The notes below the pieces were generated by a model. It did not search any database. It was not told the DNA's origin and saw only the letters and a list, made by a program, of their open reading frames with translations. A DNA stretch of 64,000 nt, taken from NCBI GenBank assembly GCA_035523875.1, contig DATKPY010000037.1:1-64000 (forward strand). The letters run 5' to 3'. The DNA comes from JASHUC01 sp035523875. Its GTDB lineage: Bacteria > Pseudomonadota > Gammaproteobacteria > Steroidobacterales > Steroidobacteraceae. Shown here in pieces: positions 44,683 through 52,459 of the stretch; positions within the stretch are counted from its first letter, which is position 1; each line of letters starts with the position of its first letter. A program made the position numbers and the translations under genes.

Positions 44683-45281
44683 GCGAACGCTCCGTGGAGG
44701 CGGACCGGGGGCAAGGAGAGATACGCTGCGATCGATGCGCGCACCGCGGATGCGATGTGCGTCGCAGCGGCCGAGGTGCGCAGGTCCATGGTGACCTCGA
44801 GCTGCGCGCCGCGGCCGCAGGTGCCGCGATTGCAAAGATTCCGCGGGTCGCGCCCCGCGAGGTGCCGCGGCACACTCGCCGTCGCCGGGAGGCCTGCGAG
44901 CGTGAGATGCGCGACGATGAGGCCGGTGAGCCGCTGCTCGAGTCCGCCCACGTAGATCTGCGCCTCGCCCCGACAGCCGTGAATGCCGATCGCGAGCGCC
45001 GAGCGCGCGAGCATGCTCAGGCACTGCGGGTGATCGAAGCGCGTGCTGCCGATGTGAAGCTCCCGGTTCCCCGTGGGGCGCAGACCTTCGAACATGAACA
45101 AGCTGTGGTCACGGCACGCGATGCGGAGCGCAAGCTCCGAGGTGCCTTCCTCGATGCGGCCGCCGTGCGGAGCGAGAATGAGGACAGGTGATCCGCGGCC
45201 GCGCCGCGCGCGAACCGTGTAGTCGCGACCGGCGAGCGTCTCGCGCGCGAGCTCGGAGAAGGAGTGGTAGCGATCGGCCAT
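44649..45281 (-). CDS. Poly-gamma-glutamate hydrolase (PghP/DUF867)-like protein
   Basis: 210 residues. The pattern DRYHSFSELARETLAGRDYTV, then VLILAPHGGRIEEGTSELA (zinc His and Glu: HGGxIExGTSE), SLFMFEGLRPTGNRELHIGSTRFDHP, AIGIHGCRG and GGLEQRLTGLI matches phage and Bacillus PghP-type zinc hydrolases of gamma-linked glutamate polymers, relatives of carboxypeptidase A. DPRNLCNRGTCGRGAQLEV is also conserved in that family. The gene overlaps the sulfatase start by 34 bases, so the two are co-expressed. No capsule-synthesis (pgs/cap) genes are nearby, so it more likely attacks foreign polymer or another gamma-amide. There is no signal peptide. Confidence 0.82.
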   Translation of the reverse strand: MADRYHSFSELARETLAGRDYTVRARRGRGSPVLILAPHGGRIEEGTSELALRIACRDHSLFMFEGLRPTGNRELHIGSTRFDHPQCLSMLARSALAIGIHGCRGEAQIYVGGLEQRLTGLIVAHLTLAGLPATASVPRHLAGRDPRNLCNRGTCGRGAQLEVTMDLRTSAAATHIASAVRASIAAYLSLPPVRLHGAFACDSFISTSTR

Positions 45282-45432
45282 CAGGGGCTTGGCGGGGACT
45301 GGTCCACGACCGGTGAGACGCCTGTGAGCCCATCCATGGCGCGATAGCCTAGTCCCTTCTACCGCGCCGAGCGAGGTTGACAGCGGTCATCAGGCGACCG
45401 GAAACTCCCCGGGCCAATAAGGGGGCAAGCGC

Positions 45433-46215
45433 ATGAAGTCGTCCAGGCTCTTGATCGCGGCGCTCGCGCACGCGGGGCTGGCGCTTCTCCTCTGCGTGAG
45501 CCCGCCGCTGGGGGTCGCCGCGGGCACTGTCGAACCACGGATGACCTCCCTCTACGCCGACCCCGCCCAGCCCGACATCTCCGGGTTGTGGCTGGTCACG
45601 GGCTGGTTCCAGTTCTCCCCGGACAAGGCGCTGCCGCAGTTGAAGCCACCGTACGATGCGCTCTACGCCAAGCGCATGAAGGCATTCAGTGCGGGCAAGC
45701 CGATCGACGATGTCACCGCCAATTGCCTCCCGCCGGGCATGCCGCACATCATGGTGGTGCCGTACCCCTTCGAGCTCGTGCAGACTCCAGGGCGGGTGCT
45801 CATGCTGTTCGAGTACGCCGGGCAGGTTCGGCGTATCTACCTCGACGGGCGGCGGCCGTCGGCGGATGACGATCCCACCTACTACGGCTTCTCGACCGGA
45901 CACTGGAATGGAGCGATGCTCGAGGTCGACACGAGTCTCATCCGCGCGGACACGCAAGTCGATTTCACCGGACTTCCGCATAGCGATGCGCTCGTCATCA
46001 CCGAGCGTTTTCGCCGCATCGACCACGACACCCTTCAGGATGTGATCACCCTCACCGATCCGAAGGCCTATGTCCGGCCCTTCACGGTGACGCGGCGCTA
46101 TCGGCTGCATCCGACGTGGACGATCGGCGAGTACGTGTGCGAGGAAAACAACCGCAATCAAAGCCGCAGCAACGGCGTCACGGGCTTCGGTGTTCCGCCT
46201 CCGGAGGACCCATGA
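45433..46215 (+). CDS. Secreted protein of unknown function, coupled to a DUF6152 gene
   Basis: 260 residues; AAGGGGG lies upstream of the ATG. The signal peptide is LLIAALAHAGLALLLCVSPPLGVAAG. The mature part has DISGLWLVTGWFQFSPD, NCLPPGMPHIMVVPYPFELVQTPGRVLMLFEYAGQVRRIYLDGR, HWNGAMLEVDTSLI and TGLPHSDALVITERFRRIDHDTLQDVITLTDP. I have seen this pattern in hypothetical proteins of soil proteobacteria and acidobacteria, where it is paired with a second small exported protein, as here. A beta-barrel lipocalin-like fold is plausible. The catalytic role, if any, is unknown. The stop overlaps the next start (ATGA). Confidence 0.72.
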   Translation: MKSSRLLIAALAHAGLALLLCVSPPLGVAAGTVEPRMTSLYADPAQPDISGLWLVTGWFQFSPDKALPQLKPPYDALYAKRMKAFSAGKPIDDVTANCLPPGMPHIMVVPYPFELVQTPGRVLMLFEYAGQVRRIYLDGRRPSADDDPTYYGFSTGHWNGAMLEVDTSLIRADTQVDFTGLPHSDALVITERFRRIDHDTLQDVITLTDPKAYVRPFTVTRRYRLHPTWTIGEYVCEENNRNQSRSNGVTGFGVPPPEDP

Positions 46216-46595
46216 GCCGAATGAGAGGCGGGCTCGCCGCGGCGATCCTCACCCTGGCACTCGCGGCACCGGCGCTTGCGCACCACTCCTTCGCCATGTT
46301 CGATCGCACGAAGCAGGTTCCGCTCGCGGGCACGGTGCTCGAGTTCCAGTGGACCAATCCTCACGTGTGGATTCAAGTCGCAATCCCCGATGGGCGCGGC
46401 GGCTACCAGGAGTGGGGTGTCGAGTGCACGAGCGTCAACATGCTCAAGCGTCAGGGCTGGCACCACGACTCGCTCAAGCGCGGCGATCGAGTGAAGCTCA
46501 TGCTCTATCCCTTGCGGGACGGGTCCCACGGCGGACAGCTCGCGCGGGTCGTCGAGGTGAACGGCGCGCAGTCGGATCTTCCGGGCTATCACTGA
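46212..46595 (+). CDS. DUF6152-like small exported protein
   Basis: 127 residues; ATG 46212 overlaps the previous stop by four bases (ATGA). Signal peptide LAAAILTLALAAPALA, then HHSFAMFDRTKQVPLAGTVLEFQWTNPHVWIQV, EWGVECTSVNMLKRQGWHHDSLKRGDRVKL and VVEVNG, the pattern of DUF6152, an OB-like fold. The HHSFxxFD opening is highly conserved in that family and could bind metal. It is coupled to the preceding exported protein, so both probably act together in the periplasm. The function is unknown. Confidence 0.8.
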   Translation: MSRMRGGLAAAILTLALAAPALAHHSFAMFDRTKQVPLAGTVLEFQWTNPHVWIQVAIPDGRGGYQEWGVECTSVNMLKRQGWHHDSLKRGDRVKLMLYPLRDGSHGGQLARVVEVNGAQSDLPGYH

Positions 46596-46634
46596 GCGAG
46601 CGGCGCGGAGCGCGCCCCAGGGAACGGTTCCAGC

Positions 46635-47543
46635 ATGAACAACAGGGTCTACGAGCCGATCGAGCCGCGCCGGGTCGCCTACATCGGGCTCGGCGTCATG
46701 GGAGCGCCGATGGCGCGGCACCTCGCAGCTGCAGGCCATCAGGTGACGGTCTACAACCGGACACCCGAGAAGGCACGCTTGTGGGTGCAGCAGCACGGCG
46801 GGCGTGCGGCGCCGACGCCGCGGGAAGCCGCGCACGGAGCCGACGCCGTCCTCGCCTGCGTCGGGAACGACGACGATGTGCGCGCGGTCGCACTCGGCGA
46901 GCACGGGGCGTTCGCCGGGATGACCCCCGGGGCCGTGTTCGTCGATCACACCACGACATCGGCCTTCGTGGCGCGCGAGCTGCAGGGCCTCGCGGCGGCA
47001 CGCGGACTTCAGTTCATCGATGCACCGGTCTCGGGCGGGCAGGCGGGCGCGGAGAACGGCGCGCTCACGGTCATGTGCGGAGGGGAAGCCGAGGCCTTCG
47101 CGCGCGTGCGCCCCATGATCCTCGCCTACGCCCGCGCCGTGACGCGCCTGGGGCCCTGCGGTGCCGGCCAGCTCACGAAGATGGTCAATCAGATCTGCAT
47201 CGCGGGCCTGGTGCAGGGCCTCGCGGAGGGCATCGCCTTCGGTGCGTGCGCCGGCCTCGACATGCCGCTCGTGCTCGAGGTGATCGGCAAGGGCGCCGCG
47301 CAGAGCTGGCAGATGGACAATCGCGGCAAGACGATGGTCGCGGACCGATTCGATTTCGGGTTTGCCGTCGACTGGATGCGCAAGGACCTGGGGCTGGTGC
47401 TCGATGAGGCGCGCCGCAACGGCGCGCGCCTGCCGGTGACGGCGCTCGTCGATCAGTTCTATGCGGACGTCCAATCCCTAGGCGGCAACCGCTGGGACAC
47501 CTCGAGCCTGATTCGCCGGCTGCGCTCACTCGAGCCTCGCTAG
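46635..47543 (+). CDS. Beta-hydroxyacid dehydrogenase (3-hydroxyisobutyrate/tartronate-semialdehyde reductase family)
   Basis: 302 residues. The dinucleotide site is YIGLGVMGAPMARHLAAAGH, then VYNRTPEK. The substrate motif FIDAPVSGGQAGAENGALTVMCGG and the catalytic Lys in GAGQLTKMVNQICIAG complete the family signature (Lys-x3-Asn). The NRT after the second strand suggests NADP(H). It interconverts a beta-hydroxyacid and its semialdehyde; HibD-, GarR- and GLYR-like reactions are all possible. It shares CTAG at its stop with the convergent alpha/beta hydrolase gene. It may be co-transcribed with the two exported proteins upstream, but the 39-base gap gives no proof. Confidence 0.85.
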   Translation: MNNRVYEPIEPRRVAYIGLGVMGAPMARHLAAAGHQVTVYNRTPEKARLWVQQHGGRAAPTPREAAHGADAVLACVGNDDDVRAVALGEHGAFAGMTPGAVFVDHTTTSAFVARELQGLAAARGLQFIDAPVSGGQAGAENGALTVMCGGEAEAFARVRPMILAYARAVTRLGPCGAGQLTKMVNQICIAGLVQGLAEGIAFGACAGLDMPLVLEVIGKGAAQSWQMDNRGKTMVADRFDFGFAVDWMRKDLGLVLDEARRNGARLPVTALVDQFYADVQSLGGNRWDTSSLIRRLRSLEPR

Positions 47544-48547
47544 CCGTTGCGATCGCGCTCGGTGCTCGCGGTCGCGAGCGGCCACAGATGCTCGAGGAGG
47601 AGCGCGAGGAACCGCTCGCGCATGAGCCACGGCGAATGCCCGCCGCCCGTGATCGATATATAGGCTCGCCACGGGGCGCGCACCTGGGCCGCATAGGCGG
47701 CAACCTCCGAGCTCACCGCGCAGGCATCGAGCTCGCCCTGCAAAAAGAGCATCGGAACGGCGAAGTCGAGCCCCAGTGCCTCGGCGTCGAAACCGAGAAT
47801 CTCCGCGCGCACCGCCTCGTACGCGGCCGTCGCGACGGCGCGAACATCGCGCTCGAGGGCTAGGCCGCGCGGCACGTAGCGGGCGCTCGCGGGGGGATTC
47901 GTCAGCACCTCCGAGAGCGCCGGATCGAGTGTGGCGAGCGCGTCCGACTCGCCGCGACTCAAGGCGACGGAGTAGTGGGCTTTGATCGCATCCGTCGCCG
48001 TATCGGGGTAGGGCGGTGCGCCGATGCGCTCGAGCTCCGCGATCGCCGCGGCATCACCGGCCGCACGCGCCTCGCCGAGAACCCGCGCAAAGCTCAAGGT
48101 GTCCTGCCGGGCCCAATTGACGATCTGTCCGCTGCCGACATACGCCGAGAATCGCTGCGGGCAGCGCTTGACCATGTTCAAGCCCACGATCGTGCCGCCG
48201 GAGAGCCCGAGCAGCGCGAGGCGCGGCACGCGGAGCCGCTCGCACGCCCAGTGGGCGACGGCGAGTCCGTCCCGCGCGAGGCGCTGCAGAGAGTAGTCCG
48301 CCGGAACGCCGCGACCATGCCGAGCGGCGGTGACGCCCGCGCGGGGCTGATCCCACTGGATGAGCGTGAAGTGTTGCTCCCAGGGCGCGAAGAACGGGGC
48401 GCGCACGCACATGCCGGCACCGGGTCCGGGAACGATGAGCAGCGCCGGATTGCGCGCGCGACGCCCCCGTACCGTCACCCACTGCTCGAGACCGTGAATG
48501 GGAACGAAGCAGCCCTCGTCGATCGGCGCTGTGGTCGAGCTCTTCAT
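47540..48547 (-). CDS. Alpha/beta hydrolase, proline-iminopeptidase-like
   Basis: 335 residues; GGAGG lies before the ATG. The fold has LLIVPGPGAGM (oxyanion turn, in place of the HGGPG of true prolyl aminopeptidases), WDQPRAGVT, and the nucleophile elbow LLGLSGGTIVGLNM. The acid is probably in FLQGELDACA and the His in ITGGGHSPWLM. The DQ(P/R)GxGxS and cap-domain pattern suggest the prolyl aminopeptidase family (S33), but PGPGAG and the cap differ, so an esterase or epoxide-type activity cannot be excluded. It is cytosolic, with no signal peptide. No operon partner is on the same strand nearby. Confidence 0.78.
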   Translation of the reverse strand: MKSSTTAPIDEGCFVPIHGLEQWVTVRGRRARNPALLIVPGPGAGMCVRAPFFAPWEQHFTLIQWDQPRAGVTAARHGRGVPADYSLQRLARDGLAVAHWACERLRVPRLALLGLSGGTIVGLNMVKRCPQRFSAYVGSGQIVNWARQDTLSFARVLGEARAAGDAAAIAELERIGAPPYPDTATDAIKAHYSVALSRGESDALATLDPALSEVLTNPPASARYVPRGLALERDVRAVATAAYEAVRAEILGFDAEALGLDFAVPMLFLQGELDACAVSSEVAAYAAQVRAPWRAYISITGGGHSPWLMRERFLALLLEHLWPLATASTERDRNG

Positions 48548-48588
48548 GGTTCGCCTCCGGAGTGCGGCGCAGGTGCCGCAAACGCAGC

Positions 48589-48617
48589 GGGCCCCCGACG
48601 CAGCGCGGCGGGGGCCC
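48589..48617. terminator. GC hairpin downstream of the GH3 gene
   Basis: GGGCCCCCG and CGGGGGCCC pair perfectly over 9 bases with an 11-base loop, between the end of the GH3 gene (48777, minus strand) and the next minus-strand gene. No T tract follows, so a Rho-independent role is uncertain. Confidence 0.35.
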
Positions 48618-48776
48618 GAGGAAAGAAGCGGAGCGAATGAAGGGCTCTACCGTAACCGCCGGAGGAGGATCGTGTCAATCGAACGGGATCGCGCGTGATG
48701 CGTCGATTCGTCGCGCCGGAGCGATCGAGACGCTCAACGGTCCGAGAAGCGAGCGAAAGCGGCGGCGATCCATGGG

Positions 48777-51188
48777 CTACGAGGTCACATCGAGCGTCGC
48801 CTTCTTGAGGTCGACGGAGCTCGAGCCCACCATGATCTCAAAGGTGCCGGGCTCGACCACGTGCCGCAGGTGCTCGTCCCAGATCGCGAAGGCCGACGCA
48901 CCCAAGGTGAATCGCACCGTGGTGCGCTCGCCCGGGGCGAGGGTGATGCGGCGGAACGCCTTGAGCGCCTTCACCGGCTGGGTGACCGAGCTCACCTGCT
49001 CGTGCACGTAGAGCTCAACGACCTCATCGCCCACCACGCCTCCGGTGTTGCGCACCGCGACGGACACCTGGACCGAATCGCCGCGACGGATTCGCCGCGC
49101 CGAGAGCTCGGGCGCGCCGATCGCGAAGGTCGTGTACGAAAGCCCGTAGCCGAAGGGGTAGAGCGGGGCGTCGGAGTCGAACTGGTAGCCGCGGTGCGCG
49201 CTCGGCTTATCGTCGTAGAACATCGGGAGCTGTCCGACGAAGCGGGCGACGGTGACCGGGAGCTTCCCGCCGGGATCCGCATCGCCGAACAGAATGTCCG
49301 CGAGCGCCGTGCCCCCCTCCTCGCCGGGATACCATGCCTCGAGAAGCGCGTCGGCCCTGGCGGCGATCTCGGGCACGGAGAGCGGCGGCCCGTTGATCAG
49401 CACGACGATCACGGGCTTACCGAGTGCGAACATCGCGCGCGCGAGCTCATCCTGCTCGCCCGCGAGACCCAGCCGGTCGCGGTCGCCGAGGTGCGTGGGC
49501 GACCAGCCCTCGCGGCTGATCGCTGCGCTCGTGCCGAGCGCGAGCACGATCGCATCGGCCCGCCGGGCCACTGCGACGGCGTTGCGGATGCGCGTGAGGT
49601 TCTGCTCGCGATCGGCGAGCACGACCTGATCGGTGTACCAGTCGCCCCGCTCCGTGAGCCGCACGCCCTCGGCCGTCACCACCCGCAACCGACCCCCGAC
49701 CTTCGCACGGATGCCCGCAAGCAGACTCACCGCGTGTCCGGGCACGTTCGAGTAGCCACCGAGGCGCACGGCATCCGCATTGGGGCCGATCACGGCGAGC
49801 GTGTGCAGCCTCGTGAGCGCGAGCGGCAGCGCGCCGTCGTTCTTGAGGAGCACGGTGGTCTTGCGTGCGGCCTGCGCTGCGAGCGCGCGTGCCTCGGCAT
49901 CATCGGTGATCCGCTCGGCGTAGCGCGCATCGGCGTATGGGTGCTCGAAGAGCCCGGCGAGAAACTTCAGGCGCAGCACGCGGCGCACCGCCTGGTCGAT
50001 CTGCGCGGGCTTGACCAGACCGGCCGCGAGCGCTGCGGGAAGCTCGGCGTACGCCTGGCCGTCCGGCAGATCGAAGTCGACCCCGGCGTTGAGCGCGCGC
50101 GCGGCCGCGCGCTCGAGGTCGGGCTCGACGTGATGCAGATCGACCAGCTGCTCGATGCCGTAGTAATCGCTCACCACCGCCCCCGCGAAGCCGATCTCGC
50201 CGCGCAGCCACTCGCTGAGCAGCCAGTGGTTCGCGTGCGAGGGGATGCCGTCGACCTCGTTGTAGGAAGCCATCACCGCTTGTGCATTCGCTTCGCGGAT
50301 GGCCGCGGCGAAGGGCGGCAGGAACACCTCGCGGAGGGTCCGCTCGGAGAGCTCCGCGGGGCCTACGTTGGTGCCGCTCTCGGGCACGCCGTGTCCGGTC
50401 ATGTGCTTGAGCGTCGCAAAGACGCTGCGCGGGCCGAGCGGCAACGCATCCCCCTGCAGCCCCCGCACCGCGGCGACCGCCATCCGGCTCACGAGATAGG
50501 GGTCCTCGCCGTAGGTTTCCTCGATGCGGCCCCAGCGTGGGTCGCGCGCCACGTCGACGACGGGTGCGAGCACGAGCGGGACGCCGCGCGCGCGGACCTC
50601 GCGTGCCACCACGGAGAAGATGTGGGTGAGGAGCTCGGGATCCCAAGAGCTCGCAAGCCCGATCGCCTGCGGAAAGCTCGTCGCACCGCGCGCCGCGTAG
50701 CCGTGGAGGGCTTCCTCGTGGAAGAGCACCGGGATGCCGAGCCGCGTGTCGTTGACCGCATAGCGCTCAATCGCATTCACGAGCACGACGGTCGCGCGAG
50801 CATCCCGGAACGGGTGCTGGTAGGGGTCATCGCCGCTGCCCGCGAGATCGCTCGGGCGTGCGACCTGGCCGATCCCCGCGGGGAACGCGGCACGCGCCAT
50901 CGCAGGATCGAACGCGCCCGATGCGTCGAGGAATCGCTTCTTGCCGTCCCAAACGCAGCTCACTTGCGCGATCTTCTCCGCCAGGCTCATGCGCGCGATG
51001 AGATCCTCCACCCGCGCACTCACGGGGGCCGAGGGGTTCTTGTAGAGCGGAACGGGGGGACCGGCCGCAGCCGCGTGTGCGGCGGCCGCACACGCGGCCG
51101 CGGCAAGCAGCGCGAGCGTCCACTTGAGCGCGGGACCGCCGGCAGCGCGAGCGCCTCGGCCCGCGGCGCGGAGCCGTGAATGCGGCAT
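48777..51188 (-). CDS. GH3 beta-glycosidase (beta-glucosidase/xylosidase), exported
   Basis: 803 residues; GAGGGGG precedes the ATG. A signal peptide (KWTLALLAAAACAAAAHAAAA) leads into LYKNPSAPVSARVEDLIARMSLAEKIAQVSCVW, the usual GH3 start. The (alpha/beta)8 domain holds the nucleophile D341 in VVSDYYGIEQL and the substrate block LFHEEALHGY, then KHMTGHG. The second domain (~residues 420-640) and the FN3-like C-terminal domain (VSVAVRNTGGVVGDEVVELYV) complete the three-domain architecture of BglX/Xyl3A. Within a xylose locus it most likely removes xylose or glucose from the non-reducing end of xylo- or cello-oligomers in the periplasm. It is transcribed divergently from the LacI-type regulator; the operator at 51240-51253 lies between them. 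Confidence 0.92.
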   Translation of the reverse strand: MPHSRLRAAGRGARAAGGPALKWTLALLAAAACAAAAHAAAAGPPVPLYKNPSAPVSARVEDLIARMSLAEKIAQVSCVWDGKKRFLDASGAFDPAMARAAFPAGIGQVARPSDLAGSGDDPYQHPFRDARATVVLVNAIERYAVNDTRLGIPVLFHEEALHGYAARGATSFPQAIGLASSWDPELLTHIFSVVAREVRARGVPLVLAPVVDVARDPRWGRIEETYGEDPYLVSRMAVAAVRGLQGDALPLGPRSVFATLKHMTGHGVPESGTNVGPAELSERTLREVFLPPFAAAIREANAQAVMASYNEVDGIPSHANHWLLSEWLRGEIGFAGAVVSDYYGIEQLVDLHHVEPDLERAAARALNAGVDFDLPDGQAYAELPAALAAGLVKPAQIDQAVRRVLRLKFLAGLFEHPYADARYAERITDDAEARALAAQAARKTTVLLKNDGALPLALTRLHTLAVIGPNADAVRLGGYSNVPGHAVSLLAGIRAKVGGRLRVVTAEGVRLTERGDWYTDQVVLADREQNLTRIRNAVAVARRADAIVLALGTSAAISREGWSPTHLGDRDRLGLAGEQDELARAMFALGKPVIVVLINGPPLSVPEIAARADALLEAWYPGEEGGTALADILFGDADPGGKLPVTVARFVGQLPMFYDDKPSAHRGYQFDSDAPLYPFGYGLSYTTFAIGAPELSARRIRRGDSVQVSVAVRNTGGVVGDEVVELYVHEQVSSVTQPVKALKAFRRITLAPGERTTVRFTLGASAFAIWDEHLRHVVEPGTFEIMVGSSSVDLKKATLDVTS

Positions 51189-51239
51189 CGATCCCCCTCT
51201 CGAGCGGTGCTTGGCAGCGCGATCCTACACCGCATCGGC

Positions 51240-51253
51240 TGATAGCGCTACCA
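51240..51253. promoter_or_regulatory. XylR-type LacI-family operator in the GH3/regulator divergent gap
   Basis: TGATAGCGCTACCA contains the perfect palindrome TAGCGCTA and differs at three positions from the Xanthomonas XylR box TGGTAGCGCTAACA (as recalled). It lies 52 bases before the GH3 start and 88 bases before the regulator start, so one site could control both promoters. Confidence 0.75.
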
Positions 51254-51340
51254 TACCTGCGCCTTCCACCCGCCGCGCGCGCCCGTCGCGCCGCCCTGCT
51301 TTGCTACAATCCTCAGCTTGACCGCGTCCGAGGAAGAAGG

Positions 51341-52381
51341 GTGAAAAGATCGCCGAGACGGCGCCGCAACGCGGTGACGATGCACGAAGTGGCGAAGTAC
51401 GCCGGGGTCTCACCGATGACGGTCTCTCGCGCCCTGAGCGGCGATGCCCACGTGCAGGCGAGCACCCGAGCCCGCGTGGAAGCCGCCATCAAGCACTTGG
51501 GCTACTCCCCGAACGTTGCGGCGCGCAACCTCGCCCGCGCCTCGACGCTGCACATCGGCCTCCTCTATAACAACCCGAGCGCCGCCTATCTCAACGAGCT
51601 GCTCGTCGGGGTGCTCGAGCAGAGCAGCCGCGCCGGCTGCCAGATCGTCCTCGAGAAGTGCGGCGCGCGCAATGAGCGCGCCGCGATCGAGCGGCTGCTG
51701 GGCGATGATGTCGGAGGGATCATCCTGCCGCCGCCGCTTTCGGATTCGAATGCGGCGCTCGATGCGGTGCGTGCCGCCAAGGTGCCCTTCATCGCTGTTG
51801 CGACCGGCCGGCCCGAGGAGCTCGGCATCACCGTGCGGATCGACGACCTCGAGGCCGCCGCGGCGATGACGCGCTATCTGCTCTCCCTGGGGCACCGCGA
51901 TCTGGGCTTCATCGTCGGTGCGCCGAATCAGACCGTGAGCGCTCAGCGCCAGGCGGGCTTCGAGCGCGCGCTCAGGGAGGCGGGGCTCGCGGTGCATCCC
52001 GAATGGGTCAAGCCGGGATCCTTCACGTACCGCTCGGGCCTCGTCGCCGCCGAGCAGATCCTGAGCGGGCCGCGGCGGCCGACGGCCGTCTTCGCGAGCA
52101 ACGACGACATGGCGGCCGCCACGATCGCGGTCGCGCACCGGCTGCGGCTCGATGTGCCGAAGGATCTGACCGTGGTCGGCTTCGACGACACGCCGCTCGC
52201 CGCAACGATCTGGCCCGCTCTCACCACCGTGCGCCAGCCGGTTGCCGCGATGGCGCGCAAGGCGGTGGAGCTGCTTCTCGAGGAGATCCGCATGCGCCGC
52301 CAGGGCGGCACGCTCGCGCCGCTCCGCCACTTCATGAAGTTCGCGCTGGTCAAGCGCGAGTCCTCGGAAGTCTTACATTGA
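51341..52381 (+). CDS. LacI-family transcriptional regulator of the xylose locus
   Basis: 346 residues from GTG 51341; AGGAAGAAGG directly precedes it. An Arg/Lys-rich N-terminus leads to the HTH TMHEVAKYAGVSPMTVSRALSG (residues ~13-34), with the hinge AARNLARAST and the periplasmic-binding-protein-like sensor LHIGLLYNNPSAAYLNELLVGVLEQ, then VVGFDDTPLAATIWPALTTVRQP. The DNA-binding residues fit the TAGCGCTA core expected for LacI-type repressors. Known: in Xanthomonas, XylR-like repressors derepress xylan genes when xylose is present. A TACAAT at 51305-51310 may be its -10 element. It is likely autoregulated by the site at 51240-51253 and represses the GH3 and transporter units. Confidence 0.9.
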   Translation: MKRSPRRRRNAVTMHEVAKYAGVSPMTVSRALSGDAHVQASTRARVEAAIKHLGYSPNVAARNLARASTLHIGLLYNNPSAAYLNELLVGVLEQSSRAGCQIVLEKCGARNERAAIERLLGDDVGGIILPPPLSDSNAALDAVRAAKVPFIAVATGRPEELGITVRIDDLEAAAAMTRYLLSLGHRDLGFIVGAPNQTVSAQRQAGFERALREAGLAVHPEWVKPGSFTYRSGLVAAEQILSGPRRPTAVFASNDDMAAATIAVAHRLRLDVPKDLTVVGFDDTPLAATIWPALTTVRQPVAAMARKAVELLLEEIRMRRQGGTLAPLRHFMKFALVKRESSEVLH

Positions 52382-52392
52382 CGCGGCCGAAT

Positions 52393-52406
52393 TGATAGCG
52401 CTACCG
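52393..52406 (+). promoter_or_regulatory. XylR-type operator upstream of the sugar transporter
   Basis: TGATAGCGCTACCG repeats the first 13 bases of the site at 51240-51253, again with a central TAGCGCTA. It lies 11 bases past the regulator stop and 54 bases ahead of the transporter start, suggesting that the transporter-galM-xylB-xylA unit has its own repressible promoter. Confidence 0.72.
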
Positions 52407-52459
52407 TCAACCGCAGGTGAGCGGGACGACCGGCAAGCCCGCGCGCCGGAAGAGGGGGC

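Noticed and set aside
48861..51179. Plus-strand open frame of 772 codons antisense to the GH3 gene
   Set aside because: Same reason: exact mirror of GH3 with repetitive Arg/His/Glu composition and no motif.
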